DNA of 64,000 nt from Macrolepiota albuminosa (GCA_027475525.1 JAMWFC010000082.1:1116001-1180000); one strand, 5' to 3'. Counted from the stretch's first letter, positions 43,738-55,621 are shown. Made by a program: numbers and translations. The notes: generated by a model not told the origin, from the sequence alone.

Positions 43738-44266
43738 TTGTCCAGCAAGCTTCGATCGAGGCTGTTGGCCTCCAGGAATTGTCTTACGAACAACAAATCA
43801 TGGATTGCAATTGTTCTCCATCTCCGTCCGTTTGGCCAGAAAGGTTCCCACCTTCACTGCCTGATGGTTCACGGTTCCTTGGCAGGAACTCCGCTGCTCA
43901 TAATGGTTCGCAGTCCGTGTCAACTGCTCATAACAGATGGCATACGCCAAGAATTTGGTCACAGTATGACCTCCAGAGACAAATTGTTGTCACGTATCAG
44001 CGCTCTCCTCATGTCTGCGGGTATTCCGTCCAGGAATGTCTCGCAAATAGTGTATTTGTCTGGATAGACGGCCATTTTCTGTGCATGACCCACCAGGTCA
44101 TCATAACAGGTCTGGACGCCAGTCTTAGCATCATACACTGCCTTTCTAAAGGCATCACAGGCTTCCTGCATTGTAGCAGCATTGACAAAACGATTGTACA
44201 GTCCTATCAGGACTTCTTTAAATGTCCAATGCGATTTGTCACGATTAATATGGAGAACGTGGCGAT

Positions 44267-44420
44267 GGAACCAATTCCGAGCCTCTCCCTCCATAAATTC
44301 ATGTAGCACAAATATCCTTTCCTGGTCCATGTCGTCTCCACCAGGAACCAATTCCGAGCCTCTCCCTCCATAAATTCATGTAGCACAAATATCCTTTCCT
44401 GGTCCATGTCGTCTCCACCA
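44267..44420. repeat. 77-bp perfect tandem duplication 13
   Basis: Copies are 44267-44343 and 44344-44420, in the capsid region of E gag. Confidence 0.97.
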
Positions 44421-45578
44421 TAGCAGCATGCTGCGAGGTGGTAGCACACGTCCATGGCCCAGTCCTCCAGTTGAGAGAACCTATGTCCTCCGGCATACGC
44501 ACATATGTGCTTACCATCGGATTTACAGGAAACTTAAATCTGACTCCAAGGGAGTCATCCACCAGATGAGTGAGATGGTTGTGCATATGATCCATATGGA
44601 TCCTGACCGCTTCATTCATTCCCGGCGTAATTTCACGCAATTCATGAGGTGCAGGCATCAAAAATGCTCAAGGGCTGCAAAACAGGTGCTCATTGGCCGC
44701 TCTTTCTGGCCGTGGAGTGGGCAGTTGCCTCACTTGTTGCTCTGCTGGTACTCCACCAGCCTGCCTGCCATTATCACGACGATTATTATTGTCTCAATCG
44801 TTATTTTTGCGATCACGATCTCCACCGTTGTTATTGTGACGACTTGGCTCCCTCCGTTTGTAGTGACCACTACTAGTATCACTACCACCCAAACCTCTGT
44901 CCGGTTCAGCCGTCCAAGCCGCGAATGGGTGCCGCATATCATTGACAGGCATTACACCCTCACGCCCTTCAAAAGCTACCCCCTGGTCGTCAATTAACGA
45001 CTCACCATGATCACGCAAGTCCTGGTTGTGTATCCTCTGGTAATTGACGCATTCATTCCAGTTGTCCACTAGGTGGACGCGTTGTACTATGCGTTGTGGT
45101 TGCATTCGCTCTTTAAGAATGTGGACTTCGTCCACCTCTTCCTTGATTGTAACTTGCTTACGAGGTGTTTTAACCTCCTGTACTGCAAGCAGTGCCTCTG
45201 GCTCTGCCAGAGTCGTTGTCACAGTCTCTACCTCAGACAATGCCTGCTGAGGCACTCCACTAACAATGCGTTGACGGTTTGCAGTGTTCTGATGCCGAAC
45301 GTAGTCTTGCTGATACTCATTAGCCTGACAAGGCGCATTGAGCAGTTCCATCGCATCCATGATTAATGGCGCTCGTTGGCGCATGCTCATCTCACATTCT
45401 ACTGAGTCGGCTGGAGTAGCTGTTGAGACTGCTGACCCTCGCACCGCTTTGTGCTTAAGGTATTCCACTAGTTTGAGTTCGAAGATGCGCACAAACAATT
45501 CGATATATTCATTCAAATCTGCATGGGGTACATCGTGGCTCCTAGCAGCCAGCAACTGTAAGTGCTTTACTACATAAA

Positions 45579-45732
45579 GCTGCAGATGCTTTTGCGTTGA
45601 TTCCTTCATGACTGACGGATATTGGTCCAACACCAGCTGTAACTGGATAGACAAGGCTGCAGATGCTTTTGCGTTGATTCCTTCATGACTGACGGATATT
45701 GGTCCAACACCAGCTGTAACTGGATAGACAAG
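45579..45732. repeat. 77-bp perfect tandem duplication 14
   Basis: Copies are 45579-45655 and 45656-45732, in E gag. Confidence 0.97.
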
Positions 45733-46496
45733 TCGAGTGCGACCTTTTGCTTTCCTTATTATCTGAGGATTCCAGCTTGGACTCCAAGTCCATAACTCTC
45801 CTGAGGCCGTCATGCCTCACCTGCGGCTGTTTGCCGGCTCTTCTGTGCAACTCTGGAATTCCAGGCGCTGTTGACACCTTTTCCAACCTCATCGTCTTCC
45901 CTCCTGACCACTATTGCTGGTTCTTGCACCTGTCCTTGTGTCATCATCAATGACGGTCCCAGTTCAGTGGCAGCATCGGCCACATATCCCAAATGCCATT
46001 CGGTAGGTGCAGTCCAGAATGGAGTACTATGTGCAAACGTGCTGCCTTGTACCATTTCTGAGTACTGGGTAATATCCGGTTGACCCTCAGAATGAGCTGA
46101 CGAGCTCTCGGGCAATACCGGATACATCAATGAAGGCATTTGGCTTGCTGGCAGCGACACTCCTGAAACCGTGGATCTCTCTCCTGGTTTACCACCAGGT
46201 TGTACAATGGACATCATCCGTGATATAGATAGCCCACCAGGCATTCCAAAGCTCGTGCTGACATTGCAAGGTATCTTCTTGTCCCGCTTTGCCGGGGGTT
46301 GATATGCAGACACAGATTGCGTCTTCCCCACTTGAGACACAGGTTGTTCACCTGTGTCTACAGCTGGGAAAGGGGGGTCCGGATCAAGAGAACCAGTCAT
46401 GGAAGCACACTTTCGATGTGATGCCAACAGAAAATCGAGAGGTTTTGATGAGAGTTGCCTAGTCGGTAACAAGCCTAGAGTCTGAAGCCGATAGCA

Positions 46497-46511
46497 GAAG
46501 ATTTAAAAAAA
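46497..46511 (-). promoter_or_regulatory. Primer-binding-site position of E (non-canonical)
   Basis: Minus strand TTTTTTTAAATCTTC directly follows the 5' LTR. No TGG. It is the same T-run design as A, B and C. Confidence 0.5.
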
Positions 46512-46684
46512 TGTAACCTTGGGTTACATGTTAGAACTATCTGTGTGTATCACACAGTGCTAAATCAGACCGCAATATCAGATTTGACTAGTACTTAGTG
46601 TGAAAACAAGATGTTATCTTATGTAATACTCTATGAAATGATTATAGTGTCGTAGACGCTAGTAACACGGGTGACTCCGTTACA
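46512..46684 (-). repeat. 5' LTR of element E
   Basis: 173 bp, TGTAACCTTG to CCGTTACA on the plus strand. Confidence 0.93.
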
Positions 46685-47219
46685 CCCTGTTCAGAAAACT
46701 TGTGATTTAAAGAAGGAGGAGTACTCAAAAGAGCTTTAAACAGTGATATGTCTGTCTCAAATCAGAGACAGGGACTAAGAAGAGGATAAAACATATAAAT
46801 TTTTTTTTATTCTATAAAAGTTCTAAGTCTACACAAGGAGCTAAAAACTGTAAGCTCTTGTAAATATGGTCAAAAACAGTAGACCAGGATGCACCTCAGA
46901 ATACCAACCAGTGCATCACCAGACCCCCCAGGAGTATCTAAAATGACAAAGCCACAACCCAATGGCAATGGCCAAGGCAGCAGCAGTGTCTGATGGCAAC
47001 ACAATCTCAGCCAAATCCATCTGATGATTATGAGTTGATCATGATCAAAAATCACTACACACATTGTTGTTCTCCCTATATCCTGTGCACCACTATTACT
47101 CTACTTCCAGTGTCCAACCATCTACCTACAAAACAATGATGGAAGCTCCAGGAAGGAGAAAAAAAGAGAGAACAAGGAGACAAATAGGAGAAGGAGGGAA
47201 AAGATTAACCACTCTACCA
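46685..47219. other. No gene recognised
   Basis: Right flank of element E: A-rich, with a poly-T at 46801-46809. Nothing nameable. Confidence 0.45.
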
Positions 47220-48503
47220 GGTGTCAGTAAAGTAGCCATGGATGCCTAGACTCAGCAACCCTTGCACTAAACACTTGGATCCAGTGTGGAGTCCCTTCAA
47301 GGTAGGCCTGCCACTGCTTGAAGGCTTTGCCAATGGCAAGGAGCTCCTTGTCATAGATGTCATAGTTGAGTTCAGCAGGGGTCATTGATTGGGTGTAGAA
47401 GGCCATGGGTCAGAGTTTCTGAGTGTCTGGTGACATCTGCAAAAGAACAGCAATGGTGTAGTCAGAGGTGTCACACTCCAGAGTGACCAGGAGTGTGGGG
47501 TCATAATGTCAGAGGACCAGTGCTGAAATAAAGGCTTTCTCAAGTAGTGCAAACACACTCTGGCAGTTACTGTCCTAGTCCCAGGAGCTGTCCTTTCAGG
47601 TTAGTCAATTGAGGGGTTTGGTCATGCCAGAGTAGTTGTTGATGAATTGGCAGTAGAAGTTTGTGAACCTGAGGAAGGACTATACCTCCTTGACATTCTT
47701 CAGAAGGTTCAGCTGAGAACTGCCTTGACCTTTGAGGAGTCTATATGGACTCCATCTGGGGTGACAATAATGCCAAGGTATTTGACCTCTGTGGTGTAGA
47801 ATGAGCACTTCTCCAGTTTCACATGCAAGTTGTGGCTTTGGAGCTGTTCAAGGTCTTGCTGGACATGGACTCAGTAGTCATCAAGGAAGTCAGAGTAGAT
47901 GATAATGTCGTCCAGGTAGATGATGACAAAGACATCATTCATGTCATAGAAAATATTATTCATGAAGTACTGGAAGGTCGCCAAAGAGTTCGTCATGCCA
48001 AGGGGCATCACCAAATATTTCAAGAGGCTGTAACAAGTGTGGAAGGCAATCTTCTACTCATGTCCCAGGGCAATGCAAACATTGTTGTACCTGGAGCAGA
48101 CCTTGGTCTTTTGAAGTCAATTGACAAGGTCTCTAATAAGGAAGAGGAGGTATCAATTCTTCTTGGCGATCTTGTTGAGCCCCCAGTAATTGATGCAGAG
48201 TCAGAGGGATCTATCTTTTTTCTTGGCAAAGAGGACTGGGGCCCCAGCAACAGAGATCAAGGCATGGATGAACTCTTTCTCCAGCATGTCATCAAGGTAG
48301 TCCTTGAGTGGCTGAAGCTTGACCTCAGACATGTTGTAGACCTTACAAAGTGGAGAGACAGTGCTGTTCTCGAAGTCAATCTTGTGGTTGTAGAGTCAAA
48401 GGAGAGAAAGAGCCTTAGCACTACCCTCAGAAAAGACATCAGCAAACATCAATTAGAAGCAGGTCAAATAAATTCTAACAAGTATTTTTTGAGAAAATTT
48501 TGA
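47220..48503 (-). pseudogene. Decayed gypsy RT and RNase H (family H)
   Basis: The minus strand carries TPAELNYDIYDKELLAI and FKQWQAYLEGTPHWIQV (47224-47406), the RNase H segment of Tf2-like basidiomycete elements. To the right, in broken frames, are RT remnants resembling VIYLDDIIIYSD near 47900 and LEKCSFYTTEVKYLG near 47800. The long plus-strand frame at 47823-48503 is the antisense shadow. No LTRs were found. It is distinct from A, B and E and nearly free of CpG. Confidence 0.75.
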
Positions 48504-48739
48504 AAAAATTGCCTTATTAGAAAATTTTTATGAAAGTTTCTAAAAAAACAGTCATTAAAAATTACATGACCTGTTTTTAATGAATGTTTCTTCAGAAATC
48601 TCTGGCATGCTCTGAAGTGTGGACACAAAGGTTACTGACATGTGTACAAAGTGGGTGATATTGCCAGTGGAGGAGGCATTGCTATTGAAAAGTCAGAGGT
48701 GTATGGAGATAAAGAGTTTTTGGAGAGATTGGGGTGCAA
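48504..48739. other. No gene recognised
   Basis: Short AT-rich spacer between the H remnant and the F LTR. Confidence 0.5.
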
Positions 48740-49801
48740 TGATGATGCCAACTGTGGTTGGGTGTGCTGGACATTATGCAGTACAATGCCATCTCCAGTG
48801 CCTGGCATGCATAGTTGTGAGGAGTCCTGACAGAGTCCTAGTGTGCTCAAGCAAATGTAATGAGTTGACATGCTAAATGATAGTGCTTTGGATGCTACCT
48901 AGCTAACTGTAAGCACTGTAGTCTAGGCAAAATTATCAAAAAGAGGAAGCATAGCGCAATGTAATGTGCCTGTAGGTGGCACCATAAATGATGAAGATGA
49001 TTAAGACAAAGCTAGTGCCTATTTTGGTGACAAAGTTAGAACAAGCTAGTGCAATTTGAATGCTGAGTGTAACTTTTGTGCTCAAAGGGTTACAATTCAT
49101 TGTTATATACATGTGTAGTAGCTATCTTTTATACTATACACTACTGCATTTCCAAGATAAGTCCATTTGTGGTGCTATCAATTAGCACCTCTTCTTGTGG
49201 TCCCAGCTAATGGCAACCTGTCAATGGCAACTAGCAGCACATGGATGACATCAACCAATGGCATTATAGCCCATTGGCCATGGTGACTTTGAACTGACTT
49301 AGAATTGTATGAGTCTGCTCACTTTTTAATATAATTCTAATTGGCCAGGCTTTTCTGGGGTATAGTTGAAAAATTCTTGACAGATGCTGTGAGTGCTAAT
49401 GTTGGCGCTAAACATTGTATCAATTTCTAATAAGTCAAAATGTCAGGTTTGAGTATATCCCGTGCTGTCATTAATTCTTTAGACTTCTGATTGAAGTGCC
49501 TCATCAAATAGCAGCATCTAATGCTAAGCCCTTTCAGAAATGATTGGGGTTTGGTCAGAGTTACCTCTCCACTGCCATGCTAGCGCTATGGGTCCTAAAC
49601 CTCCTAAATTCTTGAAGTCAACAGATAGCGTGTGCTGAAGGACTGGTAAATGTTGGATGAGGCTGATAAGTAGAGTTTGCAATGAGGCACCAAAGCCAGA
49701 GATATTCTGAGTCCCAGAAGATCACTAGAGTCTCCAGTATGTTGTATGTTGGTAATTCCATAATGTTCTTTGATGTGCTCAGCCTGAGTAGAAGCCTATC
49801 A
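48740..49801 (-). repeat. 3' LTR of element F
   Basis: 1062 bp, plus-strand TGATGATGCC to CCTATCA. It matches the reverse complement of the solo LTR 16022-17064. The TATA-like TATATAA (about 49113) reads on the minus strand, agreeing with minus-strand polarity. Confidence 0.82.
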
Positions 49802-49811
49802 TCTTCTCCCA
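49802..49811 (-). promoter_or_regulatory. Polypurine-tract-like run of element F
   Basis: Minus strand GGGAGAAGA directly before TGATAGG, decayed compared with the copy at 3388-3400. Confidence 0.45.
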
Positions 49812-52229
49812 ACTGAAAAATTGACTGTTCTCAGTCAAACACTGTCATTAATTTGACTGTGCTACAGTCTATGTGATGCTGCCAGTGCCTTATAAAAATT
49901 GTTTCTAAACATCTCTTTCCAGTCATGTTTTTGTCACATCTTTTTCCTAATGTCTGGTTTTGCTGCTTCTGCCCTCCCCAACTTCCTTGCTAAGGCCTTG
50001 TATTTATTTGATCATGCTAAGTCTGCTGATCCCACAGATGCACCACAAACTGTCCCTGCTATAATGCAGCTCTATTGGAAATAGTTGGTGGTATGTAGCT
50101 CTGACAGCTCCTGGGCACAGGAAGTCAAGGTTTGTGAGTGGTGCATGACCTAGTACTGCAAATATGAAGGTGCTGATTGATTGTATCTGTTTGTGGATTT
50201 GTTCATAAGTTTTAAGTTTGATTTTGGTTTCATGGCACTAAGGTTCAGCACCCATACTAGGCTCCTTCATTATCAAATGAGATCAACACATTACTGGCTA
50301 GCACTAAGGTTAGCAAAGTAAGTCTTTTTTCTTCTCACATGCCAGCAATATTGATCCTGCATAGTTGACCTATATATCACCTACTATTGCTAGTCTTCCC
50401 AGTGCTTGATTGGTCCCTACTGTCTCTGCGTCTTCTACTGTTTCACATACATGAGATAGTTCTTTTTGTAGTATCAGCTCTCCTGCTCACACTGCTTGCT
50501 CCTCCTCATTCAGCCATCAAACAGATTGCTGTTACTTCCAGTGAATCCTGGCCTGGACTGACTCATACTATTTCTCACCTTCCCCTATGTAACTTTGCTG
50601 TCATTATTGAGCATCCTCCCATCACTTGCTTTAGTCCTCCTAAGTGCACAGTATGTTGTCTAATCCCTTTTAGATCCATCTTCCTGCTTGCAGGGTTTTT
50701 GTATATGTTGTAAGTATTTATCTCATGTCACCAATCCCTAGCACCTAATCTTTGATATCCCTTAGGCACCTGATCAGACCATGTTTACTAATGCAGAGCT
50801 TTGGAACCTGCTGTGTCTTTATTATGATACAACTGTTGTAGATACCAGAATACCTGCCAGCATTCAAGTCAGCATTCAAGTCTTTGGTGCTAAGAAGAAG
50901 ATTACTGTGGCTTCTCAGGAACGAGTTGGTGTGGTAAGTCCTTGTTTTCCACGTTTTGTGATGTCACTAACTCTGGTCTTAGTATGATAAATGTTGGTTG
51001 GAGAATGATCTGGTGGGCTGCTGGTTTCCTACTGCCTCTTTCGCCTGCTACCAATGTGACATGTTAAGACATGGTTGCACCTTTGATGGTATCTGTACTT
51101 GTGAGCAGAGTAAGGACACTAGTATGCAAAAAAATTATAAGCACGCCATGTTAGTCTGCAATGCCCAAGACTTCATATGGTAACAATATGAACTAGTGGC
51201 TGCTCACCAACCTATTGTTATTAGTGAAGCCAGCCTAGCACTTCCTACTACTCAGAATAGTACCACCATTGCTGCTCTCTTCACATGCTCTCCTTGCTGT
51301 CCTGCTTTGCTGAAGTGTAAGCCTGCTGTTGCATCCTTTAGTAAGAGTCCTGGTAAGTGCCACAAGTTAGCACCTGCCACCCCTGTCATTTTGTCTACTG
51401 CTGAGCCATCCTCTGATGAAGGAGAGGATACTAAGAGGGACACTGAGGGAGAGGATGATGATGAAGTGTCTTCTGAGCCCATTATCTCCAATATTGATGA
51501 GCTCTTGGCAGTATGCACTGTTATTCTTTGAATCACTCCCCTGCTTGCCACTAACCCTTGTCAGTATGATTTCAGCATAAAACCATGAATTACTAATTTT
51601 ACTGTTGCTCACATTCTTGTTGATTCATGTGCTAGGACCCCTGCTCCTCCTGTCTTCCCCATTGTTATGAAGATTTCCATTGCTGAGAATGTCTCTATGT
51701 CCATCAAAGACACTAGCCCCTCCCTGGGTCCTGCTGTGGCTAGCAACTTGCCTGCCATTCTTATTACTCCTTCTGCAACTCCTCCTCATAGTCCTACCAC
51801 TCTCTCTAGTACTCGCAAGACCTCTAAAGCACCAATGTCTGAAGAAACTCTTGTGCCTCAAAGTGAGCACTGTCATTGCTAGAGATACCTCCCTCTTTAT
51901 GGCATTCATATTTCTTCAGCTAGGGCACTGTCTCCTGGTGATGAGTGCTACAAATGGACATGTTGTGCCCTCATAACTGTTTGCACAAGTCTCTTCTTTT
52001 TCTTGTTTACCTCTTATTTGCCAACTCTGTTAAGTGTAATCTCTTCTGGACTCCCACTCCCACCGTGTGTGTTACTGGCAAAGCCTTTTTTTGGCTTGGA
52101 AAAGAGTTCTCTTATCCTGTGATCCTCCTCTGGCTGGCTGAAGAACTTTGTTGCCAACTCCATCACATTGATGAGGTCACTGAGACTGTTAGTCAGGACT
52201 TGGCCATTCTGTGCCCTCCCATGTCATAG

Positions 52230-53400
52230 TAATATAAAATGTATCGCTGTTGCTGCCCTCCTCAAGATTGTTGTGCACTGATACAATGCTGTGCCAGTAG
52301 TCAGAGACATAACAAGCATCAGAAGTCAAAATAAACAAATAAACATTTATTAAGGCTAAAAATTGTAAGCCTCCTGGTAGCAAGTTCCAACAAATTGTAT
52401 CTCCACAAATACCCTAGTAAAATACAGAAAATACAGGACAGATTAGGGCAAGGACCAACTCAGGCTATCACCTCAACAATGGTCCAGCCACTGTTATGAG
52501 GAGGAAAAGCATGGGGCTGGCAAATAAAGTGGATTGACATCAATCTGGAATGATCTGGATTAATGGAAGATCTGATCTACAAATAACCAGATTGGAATGT
52601 TTTGATGAATAGATGAGATGAATGGAATGGTGGCACATGCATTGAATAGAGGAAGAAAAAGATGAATAGAATGGTGGCACTAAAACCTGCATCACTAAAA
52701 TGGAAAATGAAACAACAAATTAGGTCAGGAATGCTGGGAGGTCAAGAGCAAAAAGTCATGTGATCTGGTGGTCTGTGCACTGGAAAATTAGTATAAATTC
52801 TCCAAGTTTAGTAGAGAATAGACAGGCAATTGATAGGCAAAGGCTCAGTGATTCCAAGGGAGTGAATTGCTTAGGCTGGAGTTTATTGAGAACTCTCTGC
52901 ATCTTAGAATCTTTGATATTCTGGGAAGCACTCAAAATCTTCAATACATCAACTTTATTGTCAAGAAACAGTGTGGATTAGAGGAGACTTTCTAGGACCA
53001 CCTATAAGCCCCAGAACTATCAGTACTACTTGCAATCAAGTACTACAGCACATGTTAGAATTTCTAAGTCCCTTCAACTCTGCAAGTAGCTGGAGGTATA
53101 TTTATGGGTTTTGGCTACTGTGGGATATCAGTAACATGCCATGCCAGTACTTTTTGTCCTTATTGAAAATCCTGAATCTCTCCATTGCCTGGCAATACTC
53201 AACTATATCAAACTATTCTTTGCTTAGATGCCTGACAGTGGTTTCTCTCACAGAAATGGCAATAGTATGACACTTATCCATTGCTGCCACATCCTGCTGG
53301 CTGCATCCAAAGAGTGGATGATAGACATGGATAATCACCAAATGCAGTAAGCTACTATTAGCATGTTGATGAATGCTGTTCATGAGTCTCATAGCCTTCT
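52230..53400. other. AT-rich stretch inside the F element, no gene recognised
   Basis: Short frames without motifs. It may be an insertion or a decayed exon/intron region of the antisense gene. GAATAGAATGGTGGCAC-like words recur near 52620-52680. Confidence 0.4.
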
Positions 53401-53578
53401 ATCTCTAGTACCTTCTTGGGTCTGAAGCACCTTCTCTTTGAGACTGGAAGCTTAGTTAGTTCCCAGCTTCTTCTCTTCTCTCTTTGGGTCGCTAATCCTG
53501 TGTTGTCACTAAGAGGCTTTTGTGGCTTCTCCTACTGGACCTTGTTACCACTGATATTCATAACACAGTGCTTGAACA

Positions 53579-53732
53579 TGTTGTTATTCCTTTCACATTG
53601 CTAGGTCCTTGTTCCAACAAGAAAACTTTGCCTACTCCAGTTTCTTCATCATCTCTGTTGTTATTCCTTTCACATTGCTAGGTCCTTGTTCCAACAAGAA
53701 AACTTTGCCTACTCCAGTTTCTTCATCATCTC
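53579..53732. repeat. 77-bp perfect tandem duplication 15
   Basis: Copies are 53579-53655 and 53656-53732, in the tail of the antisense gene. Confidence 0.97.
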
Positions 53733-54156
53733 TCCTGGCTTCTCCACCTTTCCTCCTTCTGGACATCCTCCAGGCACTCTGCCCATGTCATTTTACCCAA
53801 AGATGCCATACCAGGCACCCCAGTTTAAACACCAGAGTAAGCTCTTTGGCAGGCCTTGTCAAAGGTCCTAGCATAACAACTTGTTCAGTCATACCCATAG
53901 TATGCCTGTAGTCTCTCAGTCTTAGCAATAGGATATATTTTTGGCTGATTCCTTTGTGTGTGATGCAAGTGTAATCCAGAGTGCTAATGGCTAGTGCTCT
54001 ATTCCTTGCTTTTATTTATTGCTTGTTGTTGGTATCTGAAATAGTCTTGTCATTGTCCACTAACTCAGTCTTCTCAAGTTCTCAAAGTTTGGCAGTGTTA
54101 ATGTTCAGTGCTGACAAAGGTAAGGAAATGTGTTCACATGCTAAGTAGAGAATAAG

Positions 54157-54420
54157 TCAGAATGCTGCCACTGGTTGATGCAAAACTGAGCTGTCCAACT
54201 TGCAAAGTACATAGACGCCTCCCCTATTGTGGAAAACTACTATGAGGGGTCCCAGATACCATGGTTGCATCTTTTTGTTATAAGTAACTTTGATTTTTGA
54301 GTTGTGCATTAGTACTAGCACTCCAGCTATAAAGTTGTAGTCTTGTATTATGGCACTAGTCACCTCTACAATGTCTGCTGGAAGCAGGAGATAGGTGCTA
54401 GTCACAGCATAGTAGGGTGA
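54157..54420 (-). pseudogene. Integrase C-terminal fragment of element F
   Basis: Frame 54405-54157 reads TSTYLLLPADIVEVTSAI, FIAGVLVLMHNSKIKV, KMQPWYLGPLIVV and NRGGVYVLCKLDSSVL. In gypsy elements this segment follows the catalytic core (typical form: P-fD-i-EaT, W.FkpGsLVLvRNt, KM.PRYlGP..V..RN.GGaYil.ELDGsv). Its minus-strand sense fixes the polarity of the F element. The catalytic core upstream is missing. Confidence 0.78.
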
Positions 54421-54459
54421 GCAGCCTGTCCTTTTCTGTATGGTGACTCACTCCAACTA

Positions 54460-54729
54460 AAAAACCAAATAGATTTAAGAAGAGAGGCAAAAGGAAGAAG
54501 GAGGATCAGAGATGCGACTCTGGAAATGAACAATCAGGTGGAAATAAAAGCAGTGGGGGATGCAGGATGGGGGACAGCCAGATATCTAGTAGATGAGGTC
54601 TTAAGTAGAATCAGGAGGATTAAGAATATTGACGCATATATGGAACTTGAACTGTACTGGACACCAGGGCACACAGGCATACCGGGCAATAACAGGGCTG
54701 ATAAAAAGGCAAAGAGGACAGTGGTATAA
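54460..54729 (+). pseudogene. LINE RNase H fragment
   Basis: The 67-codon frame 54526-54729 contains ARYLVDEVLSRIRRIKN and YWTPGHTGIPGNNRADKKAK, the C-terminal RNase H block (W.PGH.GI.GN..AD..AK) typical of LINE RNase H domains. It is truncated on both sides, by the F remnant on the left and the LTR of C on the right. Confidence 0.72.
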
Positions 54730-54734
54730 CATAT

Positions 54735-54915
54735 TGTGTTATTGCTCTAATAATTAGTATACAATTATATTAATTATTAATATTAATCTTTATATACTAG
54801 CTGGCTGCCTTACCCCAGGCAGCCAATTTTACTATCATATGTAGTACTAGAATCACATACCAATCTGGTTCTGTCATATGACCATAAGGCTAAGCTTGTA
54901 TCTGACTTTATTTCA
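54735..54915 (+). repeat. 5' LTR of element C (start uncertain)
   Basis: AT-rich. It shares AATCTGGTTCT and the TTTCA end with the B LTRs. It contains hairpin TGGCTGCCT/AGGCAGCCA at 54802-54825. Confidence 0.65.
54802..54825 (+). other. LTR hairpin (C)
   Basis: A nine-base perfect stem around TACCCC, followed by ATTTTA. It is the counterpart of the A and B hairpins. Confidence 0.7.
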
Positions 54916-55122
54916 CTTTTTTGAACCTTTCAGGTTCAATTCTGATACTACAAACAAAGACTACATGTCTAAACTGATAGCCTAGACTGTGATTGCATTG
55001 AACAGTGCATCAACTTCTTTGATGCACACTTCTAGACTAAAGAGACATAGCAACACCTGATTGGATGGATATCAATCAATCTTCTGAACCAACACGCGAT
55101 GGTGAGACCATTGAATAGTTGT

Positions 55123-55621
55123 TGTAAGGGTGACCTCTAGAGGCTGTGGCTCAGTCACACAGCTGGCAGAGGGAGATCCAAAGTGTATTAGAATATATAC
55201 TGACAATATCAAGGTAGCTACTCACTTGGCAGAGGGAGATCCAAAGAGAACAAGTCTAGGGATTCTCTATGCCAGGTTGGACGCTTCTGGGGCCTCTGAA
55301 GTGTGGGAAACAACTGTACAGTACAACAAAACCTTAAAAACTCGAAAATTGCCTACACAAACACTTGTACAAATAAGGGGCAAACTCTGGCAAACTCTGG
55401 CTTATATAAGCGGTCTGGAAGTGGTGCTGAGTGGGCCCACACTTGTCTGAATGGTGGCTAAAGAACCAGAGCATCTCAAGGGCTGAGAGTAGTACTAACA
55501 GATAGTGCTGAAAGAATAGAAACAGTAAAATGAAATAATGTCAGAAGAAATCAGAGAATGAAAGGAAGGAGAGTGAAGAGATAAGGAGTGAGAAAAGGAA
55601 GAAATGAGGAGTCCCCTGACA
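55123..55621 (-). repeat. 3' LTR of element D
   Basis: 499 bp, minus strand TGTCAGGGGA to CCCTTACA. It contains the 20-bp direct repeats 55164-55183 and 55227-55246. The purine tract AGAGGAGGGGTGA (minus) lies just inside at 55622-55634. Confidence 0.94.

Larger units (their letters stand above)
43959..46472 (-). pseudogene. gag of element E
   Basis: Frames 46472-45810 (low-complexity N-terminus), 45813-44794 (339 codons; VNYQRIHNQDLRDHG and SLIDDQGVAFEG match B, A and C) and 44661-43959 (capsid core: EARNWFHRHVLHINRD, WTFKEVLIGLYNRFVNAA, YDDLVGHAQKMAVY). Two 77-bp duplications (45579 and 44267) cause breaks, so the true gag may be open over most of its length. The role is particle assembly, inferred. 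Confidence 0.82.
35130..46684 (-). mobile_element. Ty3/gypsy chromovirus E with ORF3, minus strand
   Basis: LTRs of 173 bp at 35130-35302 (3' LTR) and 46512-46684 (5' LTR). 11.55 kb as given, about 11.3 kb without three 77-bp duplications. Order on the minus strand: gag, zinc knuckle, protease, RT, RNase H, integrase, chromodomain, ORF3, polypurine tract. The flanking 5-mers are TCTTG and CCCTG, not a clean target duplication. It is the best preserved of the three ORF3 elements: catalytic residues of protease, RT, RNase H and integrase are in place, broken by single stops and one-base shifts. Confidence 0.92.
49951..53880 (+). pseudogene. Spliced Cys-cluster gene antisense to element F (copy 2, decayed)
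   Basis: Diverged homologue of the gene at 3558-5088. The start is MSGFAASALPNFLAKA. EVKVCEWCMT aligns with KIEVREWCRARY. An intron at 50934-50982 precedes YDKCW, CWFPTA, CYQCDMLRHGC (50983-51090), at the same place and with the same Cys spacing as in copy 1. Ser/Pro-rich exons follow (51196-51531, 51667-51882). A region of unclear origin (52230-53400) intervenes, and a Pro-rich tail with SPPFLPSGHPPGTLPMSFYP ends near 53870. In-frame stops make it a pseudogene. It lies between the F integrase and the F 3' LTR on the opposite strand. Confidence 0.6.
48740..54460 (-). mobile_element. LTR element F, 3' part only, with an antisense gene
   Basis: The leftmost part is the 3' LTR (48740-49801), preceded in element sense by a purine tract and an integrase C-terminus (54157-54420) on the minus strand. 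Between integrase and LTR lies the plus-strand Cys-cluster gene. The 5' half is missing where a LINE scrap and element C begin. The whole segment is almost without CpG, so it is old. Confidence 0.65.

Noticed and set aside
47823..48503. 226-codon plus-strand frame as a gene
   Set aside because: It is the antisense shadow of decayed gypsy RT on the minus strand.
48740..49801. F LTR as a 5' LTR with the Cys-cluster gene as its gag
   Set aside because: Purine tract, TATA direction and the integrase fragment at 54157-54420 all read on the minus strand, so this is the 3' LTR and the gene is antisense.
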